NCBI GenBank assembly: GCA_020073705.1
Contig: JAIQES010000002.1
Location: 1 to 64,000, forward strand
Reading direction: 5' to 3'
DNA length: 64,000 bases
Source: Terriglobia bacterium
Lineage (GTDB): Bacteria; Acidobacteriota; Terriglobia; Acidiferrales; UBA7541
Each line of letters starts with the position of its first letter. Positions within the stretch are counted from its first letter, which is position 1. The notes under the pieces are model-generated. The model had not been told where the DNA came from. It ran no database searches and saw nothing but the letters and a program-made list of their open reading frames with translations. Made by a program: the position numbers and the translations under genes. Positions 53,830 to 63,357 of this stretch are shown here, piece after piece.

Positions 53830-55356
53830 ATGCCTGATTACATGTACCTTCTGGAAAGCCGGCTCTCCGCTGAACAGCGCGCCGCATTGGTTCGCGTTCA
53901 GGAGCTTGCCGTCGCCGACGAATCCAACCTTTATCTGGTTGGCGGCGCCGTACGCGATCTGATCTCAGGAATGCCGATCCGTGATCTGGATTTCACCGTG
54001 GAAGGAAATCCCTCTCGCATTGTCCGGGCACTCGAGAAGGGTGGGACCCGGGTCGTAAGCGAAAATGAATCCTTGCGCCACGCGGAACTTGTTCTCACCG
54101 GTGACGTGGACGTAAGCATCGCCGCCGCACGCGAGGATGTCTATGCACGCCCGGGAACGCGGCCTGACATTCGATTCTCCACCATCATGGAAGACCTCAA
54201 GCGCCGGGACTTTTCCATCAATGCGATCGCGATTTCTCTGAACCCGAACTCACGAGGCCTCCTGCTCGATCCGACAAATGGTCTCGCCGACCTCGAACGC
54301 CGCGAGATTCGCGTTCTGTCCATCCATAGCTTTACCAACCAACCCGCGCGATTATTGCGCGCATTGCGTTATGCGGCGCGAATGGGGTTCGAGATGAACG
54401 CCCGCACCGCCGAGTGGTTCAAGTTGGCCATGGAACGCGGTCTGCACAGCACAATCCTTCCCGAGGATGCGGGAAGCGAGTTTCGGCAGGTCACGCGCGA
54501 GGAAAAACCTGCCGCTGTCCTTAAGGCCTGGGAATCTTGGAGCCTCTTGAGTGCGCTGCATCCACAACTCGCGAAGCGGCACCCGGACTATGAGGCGATC
54601 AATCGGATCACTCGTGTCCGGGACGACATGTGGAGTGCTGGTTTTCGTCCGCGTCTTTTTGCGCCGGTTGCGTTCGCTGTACTCGGACGGCTCAAGCCGC
54701 GCGAACGCAGCGCCGCGCTCACCCGGATGGGGTTGCGGGCTGCAGAAATACACCTCGTGGACGAACTCGAATCGGACGCAAGAAAGATCGTGAAAATCCT
54801 CGCTGGGCCCAAGACAGCTTCGCCCCGGGATGCCTATGCCTTCCTTGAGAAAACACGGCTGGACTTGCTCGCCTATATTCTGGCCGAGTCTTCGAATTCC
54901 AAGGCTGTCGCTAAGATCCGAAACTATTTGCACAAGTGGAAGCCTCTGCGCCAGGCATTACCGAATGTCGCTGGCGAACTGGAGGCCTTGGGACTGGAGC
55001 ACGGACCGAAGTTCGACAAGGTCCTGGAGGACTTCTTTCAGGCACAACTGCTGGGCAAAGCACGTAAACCGGAAGCCCATGCCAAGGTCTTGCGCAAGCT
55101 TGCGGGCATCAAGGAACTGCCGAAGAAGGTAGAGGAGAAAAAGAAGCCGGAAAAGCCGAAGAAAAAAGGCGATGCGAGGAACACGGAAGGAGCCTCTGGC
55201 CAGGGATCTGCTCCGCCAAAAGGAACCGCGCCGGCTCATCCTGCGTCCTCAGGGAAGGGGCAGGCACGCAAATCGAAGCCGGTCCATGTGCGAGAGAAAA
55301 CTGCATCAAAGGGCCATGAAAAACCCAAGCCGCACGGAAAGAAGAAGATTAGGTAG
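53830..55356 (+). CDS. CCA-adding enzyme/poly(A) polymerase-family nucleotidyltransferase with Lys-rich tail
   Basis: A 508-aa class II nucleotidyltransferase. LVGGAVRDLISG (36-47) and DLDF (52-55) give the metal-binding acidic pair; RRDFSINAIA and ARLLRALRYAARMGF are the following motifs. Residues 428-508 form a Lys/Pro/Ala-rich low-complexity tail not needed for the fold. Whether it adds CCA, only CC or A, or poly(A), cannot be read from sequence. It follows xerD by about 100 bases. Confidence 0.88.
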   Translation: MPDYMYLLESRLSAEQRAALVRVQELAVADESNLYLVGGAVRDLISGMPIRDLDFTVEGNPSRIVRALEKGGTRVVSENESLRHAELVLTGDVDVSIAAAREDVYARPGTRPDIRFSTIMEDLKRRDFSINAIAISLNPNSRGLLLDPTNGLADLERREIRVLSIHSFTNQPARLLRALRYAARMGFEMNARTAEWFKLAMERGLHSTILPEDAGSEFRQVTREEKPAAVLKAWESWSLLSALHPQLAKRHPDYEAINRITRVRDDMWSAGFRPRLFAPVAFAVLGRLKPRERSAALTRMGLRAAEIHLVDELESDARKIVKILAGPKTASPRDAYAFLEKTRLDLLAYILAESSNSKAVAKIRNYLHKWKPLRQALPNVAGELEALGLEHGPKFDKVLEDFFQAQLLGKARKPEAHAKVLRKLAGIKELPKKVEEKKKPEKPKKKGDARNTEGASGQGSAPPKGTAPAHPASSGKGQARKSKPVHVREKTASKGHEKPKPHGKKKIR

Positions 55357-55458
55357 TGACTGGATGCGTTGCGCGGAATGATGGCTGCCGTTCCTGTGGT
55401 GATTTACCGAATCGCGCCGTAGCCAAAACCCTCGCGCACGACTAGAATAACATGCGGT

Positions 55459-58400
55459 ATGAAGACCCCTCGATTTGTTCACCTGCATCTGCACACGGAT
55501 TACAGCCTTCTGGACGGAGCGTGCGATCTGGAAGAAGTCGTAGAGGAGGCGGCCCGCCGCCAGATGCCGGCCGTGGCTGTCACCGATCATGGCAACCTGT
55601 TCGCTGCCGAGTCGTTCTATCAGAAGGCTGTAACGCGAGACGTTAGGCCCATCATCGGCTGCGAAGTTTACGTCGCCAAGGGAAGCCGGCACGACCGCGG
55701 CGAATCATCCCAACGCGAAGCAGCGACCGGCCGTTCGGATTCCCCCGCGGAGCCCGGGCAGCGCGGCGCCAACCACCTCGTTTTGCTGTGCGAGAATGCC
55801 GAAGGCTATCACAATTTGATCAAGCTTGTTTCCGCGGGATTTCTCGAAGGCTTTTACTATAAGCCAAGAATTGATTACGACCTTCTGGCGAAATACAGTG
55901 GCGGATTGATCGCGCTGTCTGCGTGCTTGCGCGGCGCGGTCACCGAAGGACTGGTGGAAGAGCGGCCGGACCAGGCTCGTGAAGCCGCGTACCGGCTGCG
56001 CGATATCTTCGGGAAGGGAAACTTTTTTCTCGAAATCCAGGATCAGGGCCTGGAAATCGAAAAGCGTGTCAATCCTAAAATCGTCAGCCTCTCGCGCGAG
56101 ACAGGGATTCCTCTGGTCGCGACGAACGATTGCCATTATCTGACGCACGCCGATGCTCGCGCCCAGGAAGTCTTACTCTGTATCCAGACGGGCAAGACGA
56201 TGAGCGACACGCACCGTATGAAATTTGCCACGGATCAATTCTTCTTCAAAACAGCGCAAGAAATGGCGCAGGTCTTCGGCGAAATTCCCGAGGTGCTGGA
56301 GCGGACGGTGGCCATAGCCGAGCGCTGCAACGTCAAGATCGAGGCCGTACGAAATTCATTCCCGGAATTTCAAGTTCCCGGCGGCCACACGCTCGACAGT
56401 TATTTCGAGGCCGTCGTGCGGGAGGGTTTCGCTTTACGCGTGCCCATCCTGGAAGCGCGCGCCAAGCAGGACCGGCTGCGAAAGACGCTGGCGGAATATG
56501 AGACACGCCTGATGAACGAAATCCGGATGATCAAGCAAATGCGGTATGCCGGCTACTTCTTGATTGTCTGGGATTTCATCCGTTATGCAAGGTCGCAGGG
56601 GGTTCCCGTCGGCCCGGGCCGCGGCTCTGCCGCCGGCAGCCTGGTAAGTTACGCCCTTCAAATCACTGACGTCGATCCGCTCCAGTACGACCTCTTGTTC
56701 GAGCGATTCCTCAATCCCGAACGGGTTTCGATGCCTGACATTGACATCGACTTCTGCATGCGGCGACGCGGCGAAGTGATCGAGTATGTGACGGGAAAAT
56801 ACGGCCGTGCGAATGTCGCGCAGATTATCACCTTTGGGACGATGGCGGCCAAGGCGGCGATCAAGGACGTCGGACGGGCCATGGACCTGCCATACGGGGA
56901 AGTGGACCGGATTGCCAAGCTCGTCCCGAATCAGCTCAACATCACGCTTGACGAGGCGCTCAAGCAATCCCCGCAGCTTCGCAGCCAGATTGAAAGCGAC
57001 CCGCGCTACGCCGACATGATGGAAGTCGCAAAGCGCCTGGAAGGCCTCGCGCGGCACGCTTCGACGCACGCCGCCGGTGTCGTCATTTCTCCCGAACCAC
57101 TTACGGATATTCTTCCTTTATACAAGTCGAACCGGGATGAAATCACGACGCAGTACGACATGAAGGGCCTGGAACACATCGGTCTGCTGAAGATGGATTT
57201 CCTGGGGCTGACGACGCTCACGGTGCTCGACGACGCCGTGCACATGATCGAGCAGAATCGAGGCGTTCACATCGATCTGGGCACACTGCCGCTTGATGAC
57301 GAACCGACGTACAAGATGTTTGCCCGCGGAGAGACGACGGCCATCTTCCAATTTGAATCCCACGGCATGCGGGACATCCTGCGCCGCTACCAGCCCACGC
57401 GCCTGGAGGACCTGACCGCCCTCAACGCCCTGTACCGTCCCGGCCCGATCCAGGGCGGTATGATCGACGATTTTATTAATCGAAAGCAAGGCAAGAAGCG
57501 CGTCACTTACGATCTGCCCGAACTGAAAGAAATCCTCGAAGAAACCTATGGCGTCATCCTTTACCAGGAACAGGTGATGCAGATCGCCAATCGCCTCGCG
57601 GGATTTTCGCTGGGCGAAGCGGACATCTTGCGCCGCGCGATGGGGAAAAAGAACCGCGACGAAATGGCGGCTCAGCGCGAAAAGTTTCTGGCCGGATGTG
57701 CGATCCGAAAAATCCCCTTGAAAAAAGCTGAAAAGATTTTCGATCTGATGGCGGAGTTCGCCGGTTATGGCTTCAATAAGTCACACTCCTGCGCCTACGC
57801 ATTCCTTGCCTATCAGACCGCTTATTTGAAGACGCATTATCCAGTCGAGTTCATGGCCGCATTGCTGACCTCGGAAACGGGCAACACCGAGAAAATCGTA
57901 AAATACATCACGGAAGCGCGCGGCATGGGCATCACCGTACTCCCTCCCGACGTGAACTCGAGCGATCTCGACTTCACTCCGGTCGCCGAAGCCATCCGGT
58001 TCGGTCTCCGCGCCATCAAGAACGTCGGGGAAAACACGGTGAAGGGAATTCTCGATGCACGCACCGAACTCGGGCGCTTCAACTCGTTTTATCAGTTTTG
58101 CGACTACGTGGACACACGCCTCCTGAACCGGCGCGTTCTCGAAAGCCTGATCAAGTCCGGGGCCATGGATTCCATCGGAGCCCCCCGGGCGCAGATCTTC
58201 GCAGTGATCGACCGCGCCATGGAGCGTGCCCAGCGGCGCCAGCGCGAACGAACCAGCGGCCAGCATGGACTTTTCGGCGGAACCGCCGCCGCTGCGGCCC
58301 CGGCGGACGAACCTTTGCCGGACTTGGAAGAATGGCCCGAACACGAATTGCTCGCCTCGGAATTTTCCACAGTTGGTTTCTACATCTCCGGCCATCCGCT

Positions 58401-58974
58401 GTCGAAATACGCTGCAAAACTTACGGAATTGGGAGCCATCGGTCTGGGTGCAGTGGAAGGGCGCAAGAATGGAGAAGAAATCACGGTCGCCGGTATGGTG
58501 GTCGCGATGCGCAGCATGCGCTCGCGCAAGGGCGACCGCTGGGGCATTCTCACGCTACAGGACATGACCGGGGTGCTTGAAGTGCTGGCATTTCCGGAAT
58601 CCTTCGCCCGCCTGGAAGCAGTCTTCAAGAGCAATGCGCCGCTGGTGTTGAAGGGGCGCGTCAATGTTGAGGAGGCCGGCACTCGGCTTGCCGTGATCGA
58701 CGCCCGCCGGCTTGAAGACATCGGCCAGCGTCCCCCGAACCTCATGCGTGTCCGGGTGGACATGACCGCAGTGGATGCCCGGATTCTCGACGAATTGAAG
58801 CAACTCTTCGCCAGCAAGCCGGGTTCGTGTTCGGTCGCGTTCGATCTGATTTCTTCCGAAGGCGCCGTGGCCACGCTGCGCGCCGAGCAGCGCATCCGGG
58901 CGGACCAGGATCTGATTCAGGAAGTTTGCAGGTTATGTGGCGAAAATGCCGTCCAAATGGAGACGCGCGGCTAG
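55459..58974 (+). CDS. dnaE: DNA polymerase III, alpha subunit
   Basis: Main replicative polymerase, 1171 aa. The PHP domain (HLHTDYSLLDGA at about 8, TDHGNLF at 47) keeps its metal-binding residues, so it may have an intrinsic exonuclease; the polymerase active site is MPDIDIDFC (about 425), followed by GRGSAAGSLVSYAL-type and HASTHAAGVVI stretches. The OB domain (about 1000-1080, ITVAGMVVAMRSM) and the C-terminal part complete the DnaE1 layout. A short insertion rich in Ser/Arg/Pro occurs at about 78-100. Confidence 0.95.
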   Translation: MKTPRFVHLHLHTDYSLLDGACDLEEVVEEAARRQMPAVAVTDHGNLFAAESFYQKAVTRDVRPIIGCEVYVAKGSRHDRGESSQREAATGRSDSPAEPGQRGANHLVLLCENAEGYHNLIKLVSAGFLEGFYYKPRIDYDLLAKYSGGLIALSACLRGAVTEGLVEERPDQAREAAYRLRDIFGKGNFFLEIQDQGLEIEKRVNPKIVSLSRETGIPLVATNDCHYLTHADARAQEVLLCIQTGKTMSDTHRMKFATDQFFFKTAQEMAQVFGEIPEVLERTVAIAERCNVKIEAVRNSFPEFQVPGGHTLDSYFEAVVREGFALRVPILEARAKQDRLRKTLAEYETRLMNEIRMIKQMRYAGYFLIVWDFIRYARSQGVPVGPGRGSAAGSLVSYALQITDVDPLQYDLLFERFLNPERVSMPDIDIDFCMRRRGEVIEYVTGKYGRANVAQIITFGTMAAKAAIKDVGRAMDLPYGEVDRIAKLVPNQLNITLDEALKQSPQLRSQIESDPRYADMMEVAKRLEGLARHASTHAAGVVISPEPLTDILPLYKSNRDEITTQYDMKGLEHIGLLKMDFLGLTTLTVLDDAVHMIEQNRGVHIDLGTLPLDDEPTYKMFARGETTAIFQFESHGMRDILRRYQPTRLEDLTALNALYRPGPIQGGMIDDFINRKQGKKRVTYDLPELKEILEETYGVILYQEQVMQIANRLAGFSLGEADILRRAMGKKNRDEMAAQREKFLAGCAIRKIPLKKAEKIFDLMAEFAGYGFNKSHSCAYAFLAYQTAYLKTHYPVEFMAALLTSETGNTEKIVKYITEARGMGITVLPPDVNSSDLDFTPVAEAIRFGLRAIKNVGENTVKGILDARTELGRFNSFYQFCDYVDTRLLNRRVLESLIKSGAMDSIGAPRAQIFAVIDRAMERAQRRQRERTSGQHGLFGGTAAAAAPADEPLPDLEEWPEHELLASEFSTVGFYISGHPLSKYAAKLTELGAIGLGAVEGRKNGEEITVAGMVVAMRSMRSRKGDRWGILTLQDMTGVLEVLAFPESFARLEAVFKSNAPLVLKGRVNVEEAGTRLAVIDARRLEDIGQRPPNLMRVRVDMTAVDARILDELKQLFASKPGSCSVAFDLISSEGAVATLRAEQRIRADQDLIQEVCRLCGENAVQMETRG

Positions 58975-59004
58975 AAGCTCGCCCGTAGCTCAGCCGCCAA
59001 GATC

Positions 59005-59961
59005 ATGAAGAGAGATCACCGGAGCGAAGAAATAGAAAAATTGGAACGCGAAGTAGAGGATTTGCGCCGCCTCGCCGGGCCGGAAGAGCCGTCTGGCGAA
59101 CTCGACCGTCTCCGCACTGAGGTGTTGCAACTGCGCCGCGAGTTTTATGAGCATCTGGGCGCCTGGCAGCGCACTCTTCTGGCCCGCCATTCGCAGCGCC
59201 CTTACATGATGGATTATGTCCGTCTTCTCTTTGAGGATTTCCACGAATTACACGGCGACCGGGCCTATGGCGAAGATCCGGCAATGATCGCAGGCTTTGC
59301 GAAGTATCACGGACGTCCGGTAGTCGTGATCGGACAGCAAAAGGGCAGAGACACGAAGCAGAGAGTGGCTCTAAATTTTGGCCAGGCGAAGCCGGAGGGC
59401 TACCGCAAGGCGCTGCGCGTCATGCATATGGCCGCTAAGTTTGGCCGCCCGATTCTTACTTTCGTCGATACTCCCGGCGCGTATCCCGGACTTGATGCCG
59501 AGGAACGCGGTCAGGCCGAAGCCATAGCGCGGAATCTGCGGGAAATGGCCCGGCTGCCCGTCCCTATCGTCGTTACGATCACCGGGGAAGGCGGCTCCGG
59601 CGGCGCGCTGGCCATTGCCGTCGGGGATCGCGTGAACATGCTGGAGAATTCCATTTACTCCGTAATTTCCCCGGAGGGCTGCGCCTCGATTCTTTGGCGT
59701 GATCCGGCCAAGGCCGAGGTTGCCGCCGAAGCGCTCAGGATCACGGCCCGGGATTTGCGCGAGCTCGGTATCATTGACGAAATTATTCCCGAACCTGAGG
59801 GGGGCGCGCACTTGGACCATGAGGTTTCTGCGGCGCTGCTAGATCGGGTTCTCGATCGTTCGCTTCGAGATCTGCTCGCGCTCACCCCCGCCGCGCTGCT
59901 CGAAGGCCGCTACAATAAGTTCCGCCGCATGGGCCAGTTCTTCGAAGCCATTCGCACCTGA
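59005..59961 (+). CDS. accA: Acetyl-CoA carboxylase carboxyltransferase, alpha subunit
   Basis: Transfers the carboxyl group from biotin to acetyl-CoA, the committed step of fatty acid synthesis. The 318-aa product shows the N-terminal helical part and the crotonase-like core: GHRA-equivalent HGDRAYGEDPA, GRDTKQR, FVDTPGAYPG, GEGGSGGALAIAVGDRVNMLE and SVISPEGCASILWRD. accD is not adjacent. The ATG follows dnaE after 30 bases. Confidence 0.95.
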   Translation: MKRDHRSEEIEKLEREVEDLRRLAGPEEPSGELDRLRTEVLQLRREFYEHLGAWQRTLLARHSQRPYMMDYVRLLFEDFHELHGDRAYGEDPAMIAGFAKYHGRPVVVIGQQKGRDTKQRVALNFGQAKPEGYRKALRVMHMAAKFGRPILTFVDTPGAYPGLDAEERGQAEAIARNLREMARLPVPIVVTITGEGGSGGALAIAVGDRVNMLENSIYSVISPEGCASILWRDPAKAEVAAEALRITARDLRELGIIDEIIPEPEGGAHLDHEVSAALLDRVLDRSLRDLLALTPAALLEGRYNKFRRMGQFFEAIRT

Positions 59962-60089
59962 CCAGCCTGTTCATCCCCCATATTAGCCGGAGTCCAATGC
60001 AGCATTGCCATATTCGCGTCACGACGAAGCATCTTCGTTGTTGCGATGGGACATCTCGTCTAGTCTGGTCGGGCGGAGAATCTCCTGTC

Positions 60090-60443
60090 ATGTCAAAGTC
60101 AACCGGACCTCAGATCACGGAAACAGTCGGGGCAAATGGAACGAATCAGGTTTTTCGGCCGTACGAACGGCTGGTCCGGATCAAGATCCTCGGGAAGGCA
60201 TTCAATGTCCCCGAAAAAAACACGATTCTCCGCTGTTTCCAATACATCAGCCCGGAAACCATTCCGTACGGACGCTTTTGCTGGAATCAGGATTGCCAAT
60301 ATTGCCGCGTAGTTGGCAAACTGGCGGACGATGACCAGCCGCACGAATTGCTGAGCTGCAAATTCCTGGTCAGCGCAGGTATGGAAATCACAGAAATCAG
60401 CCCCGAACTTAAATATTGCCTCCGAAATAAGCTCCGCAAGTAA
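60090..60443 (+). CDS. Small 2Fe-2S ferredoxin-like protein
   Basis: A 117-aa protein. Residues 28-105 look like a plant-type ferredoxin fold as in HoxU/NuoG N-termini: KILGKAFNVPEKNTILRCF, then four cysteines, Cys64-x4-Cys69-x2-Cys72-x17-Cys90 (CWNQDCQYC ... LLSCKFLVSAGMEITE). That spacing fits 2Fe-2S ligation. The ATG at 60090 has GGAG about 12 nt upstream; an upstream in-frame extension is possible but not family-like. No redox partner is adjacent. I have not seen this exact protein described. Confidence 0.7.
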   Translation: MSKSTGPQITETVGANGTNQVFRPYERLVRIKILGKAFNVPEKNTILRCFQYISPETIPYGRFCWNQDCQYCRVVGKLADDDQPHELLSCKFLVSAGMEITEISPELKYCLRNKLRK

Positions 60444-60741
60444 GTTTTGGGCGATTTCTCCAGTAAGTTCTTTTTTAATAGTCTTGTAGACCTCTGACAG
60501 GCCGCGGAAGAAAGTCTTGAGTTGTCATTCTGGGGTCCTCTCAATGAAATTTTCGAGCAGGCCGCTATAGCCTCGTTGGACTACGGCCAGCTACAGACGC
60601 TTCCCAAGGCAGGCGACACAGCCTAGGTAGCGTGTTTCCGCGAAGCCAGGGCGCGGAAACTCCTCGCGCAGAATCTTCCTCCGGGGTGTGATAGAATTGC
60701 GGCAGGGCAGGTCTAGCGAAGTTTTGGATCGGGAGGCTTCC
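60444..60741. other. Intergenic region before the ccm genes
   Basis: About 300 bases. It contains a perfect 9-bp hairpin (GTTTCCGCG at 60634-60642 with CGCGGAAAC at 60652-60660) and an extended -10 (60689-60697). No gene is evident. Confidence 0.5.
60689..60697 (+). promoter_or_regulatory. Extended -10 promoter of the ccm cluster
   Basis: TGATAGAAT (TGn + TAGAAT), 44 bases upstream of the ccmE start; a hairpin lies just upstream (60634-60660). Confidence 0.4.
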
Positions 60742-61179
60742 GTGAAAAGCAAAGCGAAGTTTGCCATTGGGGCAGGAATTATTATCGTTACGCTTTTCTG
60801 CCTGGCCTGGGTCGGGGCTCAACAAAGCAAAACGTATTATCACACTATCTCGGAGCTTCCGACATTGACGGGTGCTTCCCTGCATCAGCGCCTTCGCGTA
60901 GGAGGCGATGTCAAGGCCGGTTCGATCCAACACTTGTCCGGCCGTGTTGATTTTGTTCTGGTCGAGCAAGGGAAGGATCTTTCGGTCAGCTATGTAGGAA
61001 CGGACCCACTGCCCGATACGTTTAAGGACGGAGCGCAGTGCCTGGTTGAGGGCAAAGTTACCCCCGATGGACGATTTGTCGCAGAGACGGTTCAGGCGAA
61101 ATGCGCGTCTAAGTATGAGGCAGCCCCCGCGCAGGCGCAGCCCGGCTCTGAATCTGGGGTTTCGGATCGAAAAAGCTGA
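60742..61179 (+). CDS. ccmE: Cytochrome c maturation protein CcmE, CxxxY type
   Basis: Periplasmic heme chaperone anchored by one membrane segment (about 7-27). The 145-aa protein has the OB fold (LRVGGDVKAGSIQ ... YVGTDPLPDTFKDGAQCLVEGK). The heme-binding motif, HxxxY in most proteobacteria, reads Cys121-A-S-K-Tyr125, the rarer CxxxY variant. The GTG start at 60742 has GGGAGG 5 nt upstream and gives the normal N-terminal anchor. It leads ccmF and ccmH. Confidence 0.9.
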   Translation: MKSKAKFAIGAGIIIVTLFCLAWVGAQQSKTYYHTISELPTLTGASLHQRLRVGGDVKAGSIQHLSGRVDFVLVEQGKDLSVSYVGTDPLPDTFKDGAQCLVEGKVTPDGRFVAETVQAKCASKYEAAPAQAQPGSESGVSDRKS

Positions 61180-61284
61180 GTGCTGCGCAGTTGGCCGGAA
61201 TGATGTAGGGCTGGTCTGGAAAGTACACGGGCCGCGGACGGCAGTCTAGGAAGCCGTCGATCAGGAAACCTTTGAGGCGCTAAT

Positions 61285-63357
61285 TTGGACCTGTTCGGAT
61301 CGTACGCTCTGCTATTGGCTTTTGCCCTGGCGATATATGCAATCGCGGGCGGAATTGCCGCGGTCATCACACGCCGTCCTCTTCTGATCAAGTCCGCACG
61401 CAATGCCGGGTTCGCTGTTTGCGTCCTCATTTGGCTCGGAATGGCCAGCCTGGTCTATCTGTTTTTTACCGATAACTTTACGATGGCGTATGTGGCCGAG
61501 CACAGTAATCGCAACCTTGCCACATTTTACAAGATCTCCGCAGTTTGGTCTGGGCAGGAAGGGTCGTTGCTGTTCTGGAGCTTTTTGCTTTCGATTTACG
61601 TCTTTTCTGCTCTGTTCGCCTATCGAGGCAAACATCCTGAATTAATGCCTTATGTCGGCGTGGTTCTTGCCGCTGTGCAGCTATTTTTTCTCACGCTCAA
61701 CAATTTCGTCGCCAGCCCGTTCAAGGTGTTTGCCGCCACCAGCGGCGGCGGTGTGATGCATTTGGTCTCACAGGCGGACGGCCACGGCCTCAATCCCTTG
61801 CTTCAGTATCCGGAGATGGTGATTCATCCCCCGGTGTTGTATTCGGGATACACAGGCTTCACGATTCCGTTTGCGTTTGCGATGGCCGCCCTGCTCGGCC
61901 GGTATCCGGGCGAAAAATGGATTCATCTGACGCGCCGCTGGACCATGATTGCGTGGTGTTTCCAGTCAGCGGGTATTTTGCTGGGTGCGCACTGGGCGTA
62001 TGCGGTGCTCGGCTGGGGCGGCTATTGGTCCTGGGACCCGGTGGAGAATGCTTCGCTGATGCCTTGGCTGACAGGCACGGCGTTCCTACACTCCGTCATG
62101 ATGCAGGAAAAGCGCGGCATGATGCGCGTGTGGAACGTTTGGCTGGTCTTCACGACGTTCCTGTTGGTCATCTTCGGAACATTCCTGACCCGCAGTGGCG
62201 TGGTCAGCTCCGTGCATGCGTTCGCGCAGTCCTCGATCGGACGCTGGTTCGTCGGCTTCCTCATTCTTGCGATTGCGGTTTGCCTTGCGGCGTTCCTGAA
62301 GAATCGTGACTATTTGCGCAGCGATAACCAGCTCGACTCGATGCTTTCCCGCGAGTCAAGCTTCCTTTTCAATAACCTGATCTTGTTGGTTGCCTGTGTC
62401 GCGGTTCTCTCCGGCACGCTCTTTCCGGTGCTGTCCGAGGCGGTTCGCGGAACGAAGATCAGCGTGGGCGCGCCGTTCTTCAACCGCGTCAATATTCCGA
62501 TCGCCATGTTTCTCCTGTTCCTGACCGGCGTTGGCCCGCTCCTTGCCTGGCGCAAGACTTCGGTGGAAAGTCTCCGCCGGAATTTTGGCTGGCCTCTGCT
62601 TGCCGGCATCGTAGGCGCCGTAATTGCCGTGGCATTCGGCCTTCGCGATTTTTACGTCACGCTTTGTCTGTTGCTGTCGGCGTTTGTGACTTTCACGATT
62701 CTTTCAGAGTTCTACCGTGGAGCGCGTGTCATCTCTGCTCGCACCGGGTCGAATCTGCTCTCCTCCGCCAGGCAGCTCACCATGCGGAATACGCGCCGGT
62801 ATGGCGGATACGTCATCCACTTCGGAATGGTGCTGATCTTTATTGGCATCTGCGGGCAGGCGTTCAATCAGGATAAGCAGATGGACATGTCGGCGGGCTC
62901 GGTCATGACGATTGGGCCCTACAGACTCCACCTTCAGAATTTCGATTCCGACCAGCAGCCCAACTACTCCTCCGAGCGCGCCACGATTGACGTCGACCAG
63001 GGAGGCCGCTCCGTGATGATGCTCTATCCGCAGCGGCGCTTCTATCCGTCGAATGAAGAGTCCGGCACAATGGTCGCGATCTCCTCAACACTCCGAGAAG
63101 ACCTGTACGTGGTGTACGCCGGACGCAGTCCGGACTCCAATCTCCCGGTCATCCACGCCTACTTGAATCCGCTGGTAAAGTGGATCTGGTTGGGTGGCGT
63201 GATCGTTGTCCTGGGGACAATTCTGGCGCTGCTACCGAATCGCCACGCTGTTCTTGTGATGTCCCCCGCGACGGAAAGCGCTTTTGTCCCTGCTGGAGCG
63301 CAGCCCGCCCGCGCGTCGATTTCTGCGAGAGCGCAGATTCCGAGAGACAATGACTGA
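61285..63357 (+). CDS. ccmF: Heme lyase CcmF
   Basis: Inner-membrane protein that attaches heme to apocytochrome c. The 690-aa protein has about 14-15 membrane segments and the WWD-type motif WGGYWSWDPVENASLMPWL (about residue 245-263), which binds heme, plus the conserved GQEGSLLFWSFLLS segment. Start is TTG 61285 with GAGG upstream. It follows ccmE by about 100 bases and overlaps ccmH by 8. Confidence 0.93.
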   Translation: MDLFGSYALLLAFALAIYAIAGGIAAVITRRPLLIKSARNAGFAVCVLIWLGMASLVYLFFTDNFTMAYVAEHSNRNLATFYKISAVWSGQEGSLLFWSFLLSIYVFSALFAYRGKHPELMPYVGVVLAAVQLFFLTLNNFVASPFKVFAATSGGGVMHLVSQADGHGLNPLLQYPEMVIHPPVLYSGYTGFTIPFAFAMAALLGRYPGEKWIHLTRRWTMIAWCFQSAGILLGAHWAYAVLGWGGYWSWDPVENASLMPWLTGTAFLHSVMMQEKRGMMRVWNVWLVFTTFLLVIFGTFLTRSGVVSSVHAFAQSSIGRWFVGFLILAIAVCLAAFLKNRDYLRSDNQLDSMLSRESSFLFNNLILLVACVAVLSGTLFPVLSEAVRGTKISVGAPFFNRVNIPIAMFLLFLTGVGPLLAWRKTSVESLRRNFGWPLLAGIVGAVIAVAFGLRDFYVTLCLLLSAFVTFTILSEFYRGARVISARTGSNLLSSARQLTMRNTRRYGGYVIHFGMVLIFIGICGQAFNQDKQMDMSAGSVMTIGPYRLHLQNFDSDQQPNYSSERATIDVDQGGRSVMMLYPQRRFYPSNEESGTMVAISSTLREDLYVVYAGRSPDSNLPVIHAYLNPLVKWIWLGGVIVVLGTILALLPNRHAVLVMSPATESAFVPAGAQPARASISARAQIPRDND

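Noticed and set aside
58981-59004. tRNA-like 5' end (GCCCGTAGCTCAGC) between dnaE and accA
   Set aside because: Only the first 14 bases look like a tRNA acceptor/D-arm start; no anticodon or T arm follows, and accA begins at 59005.
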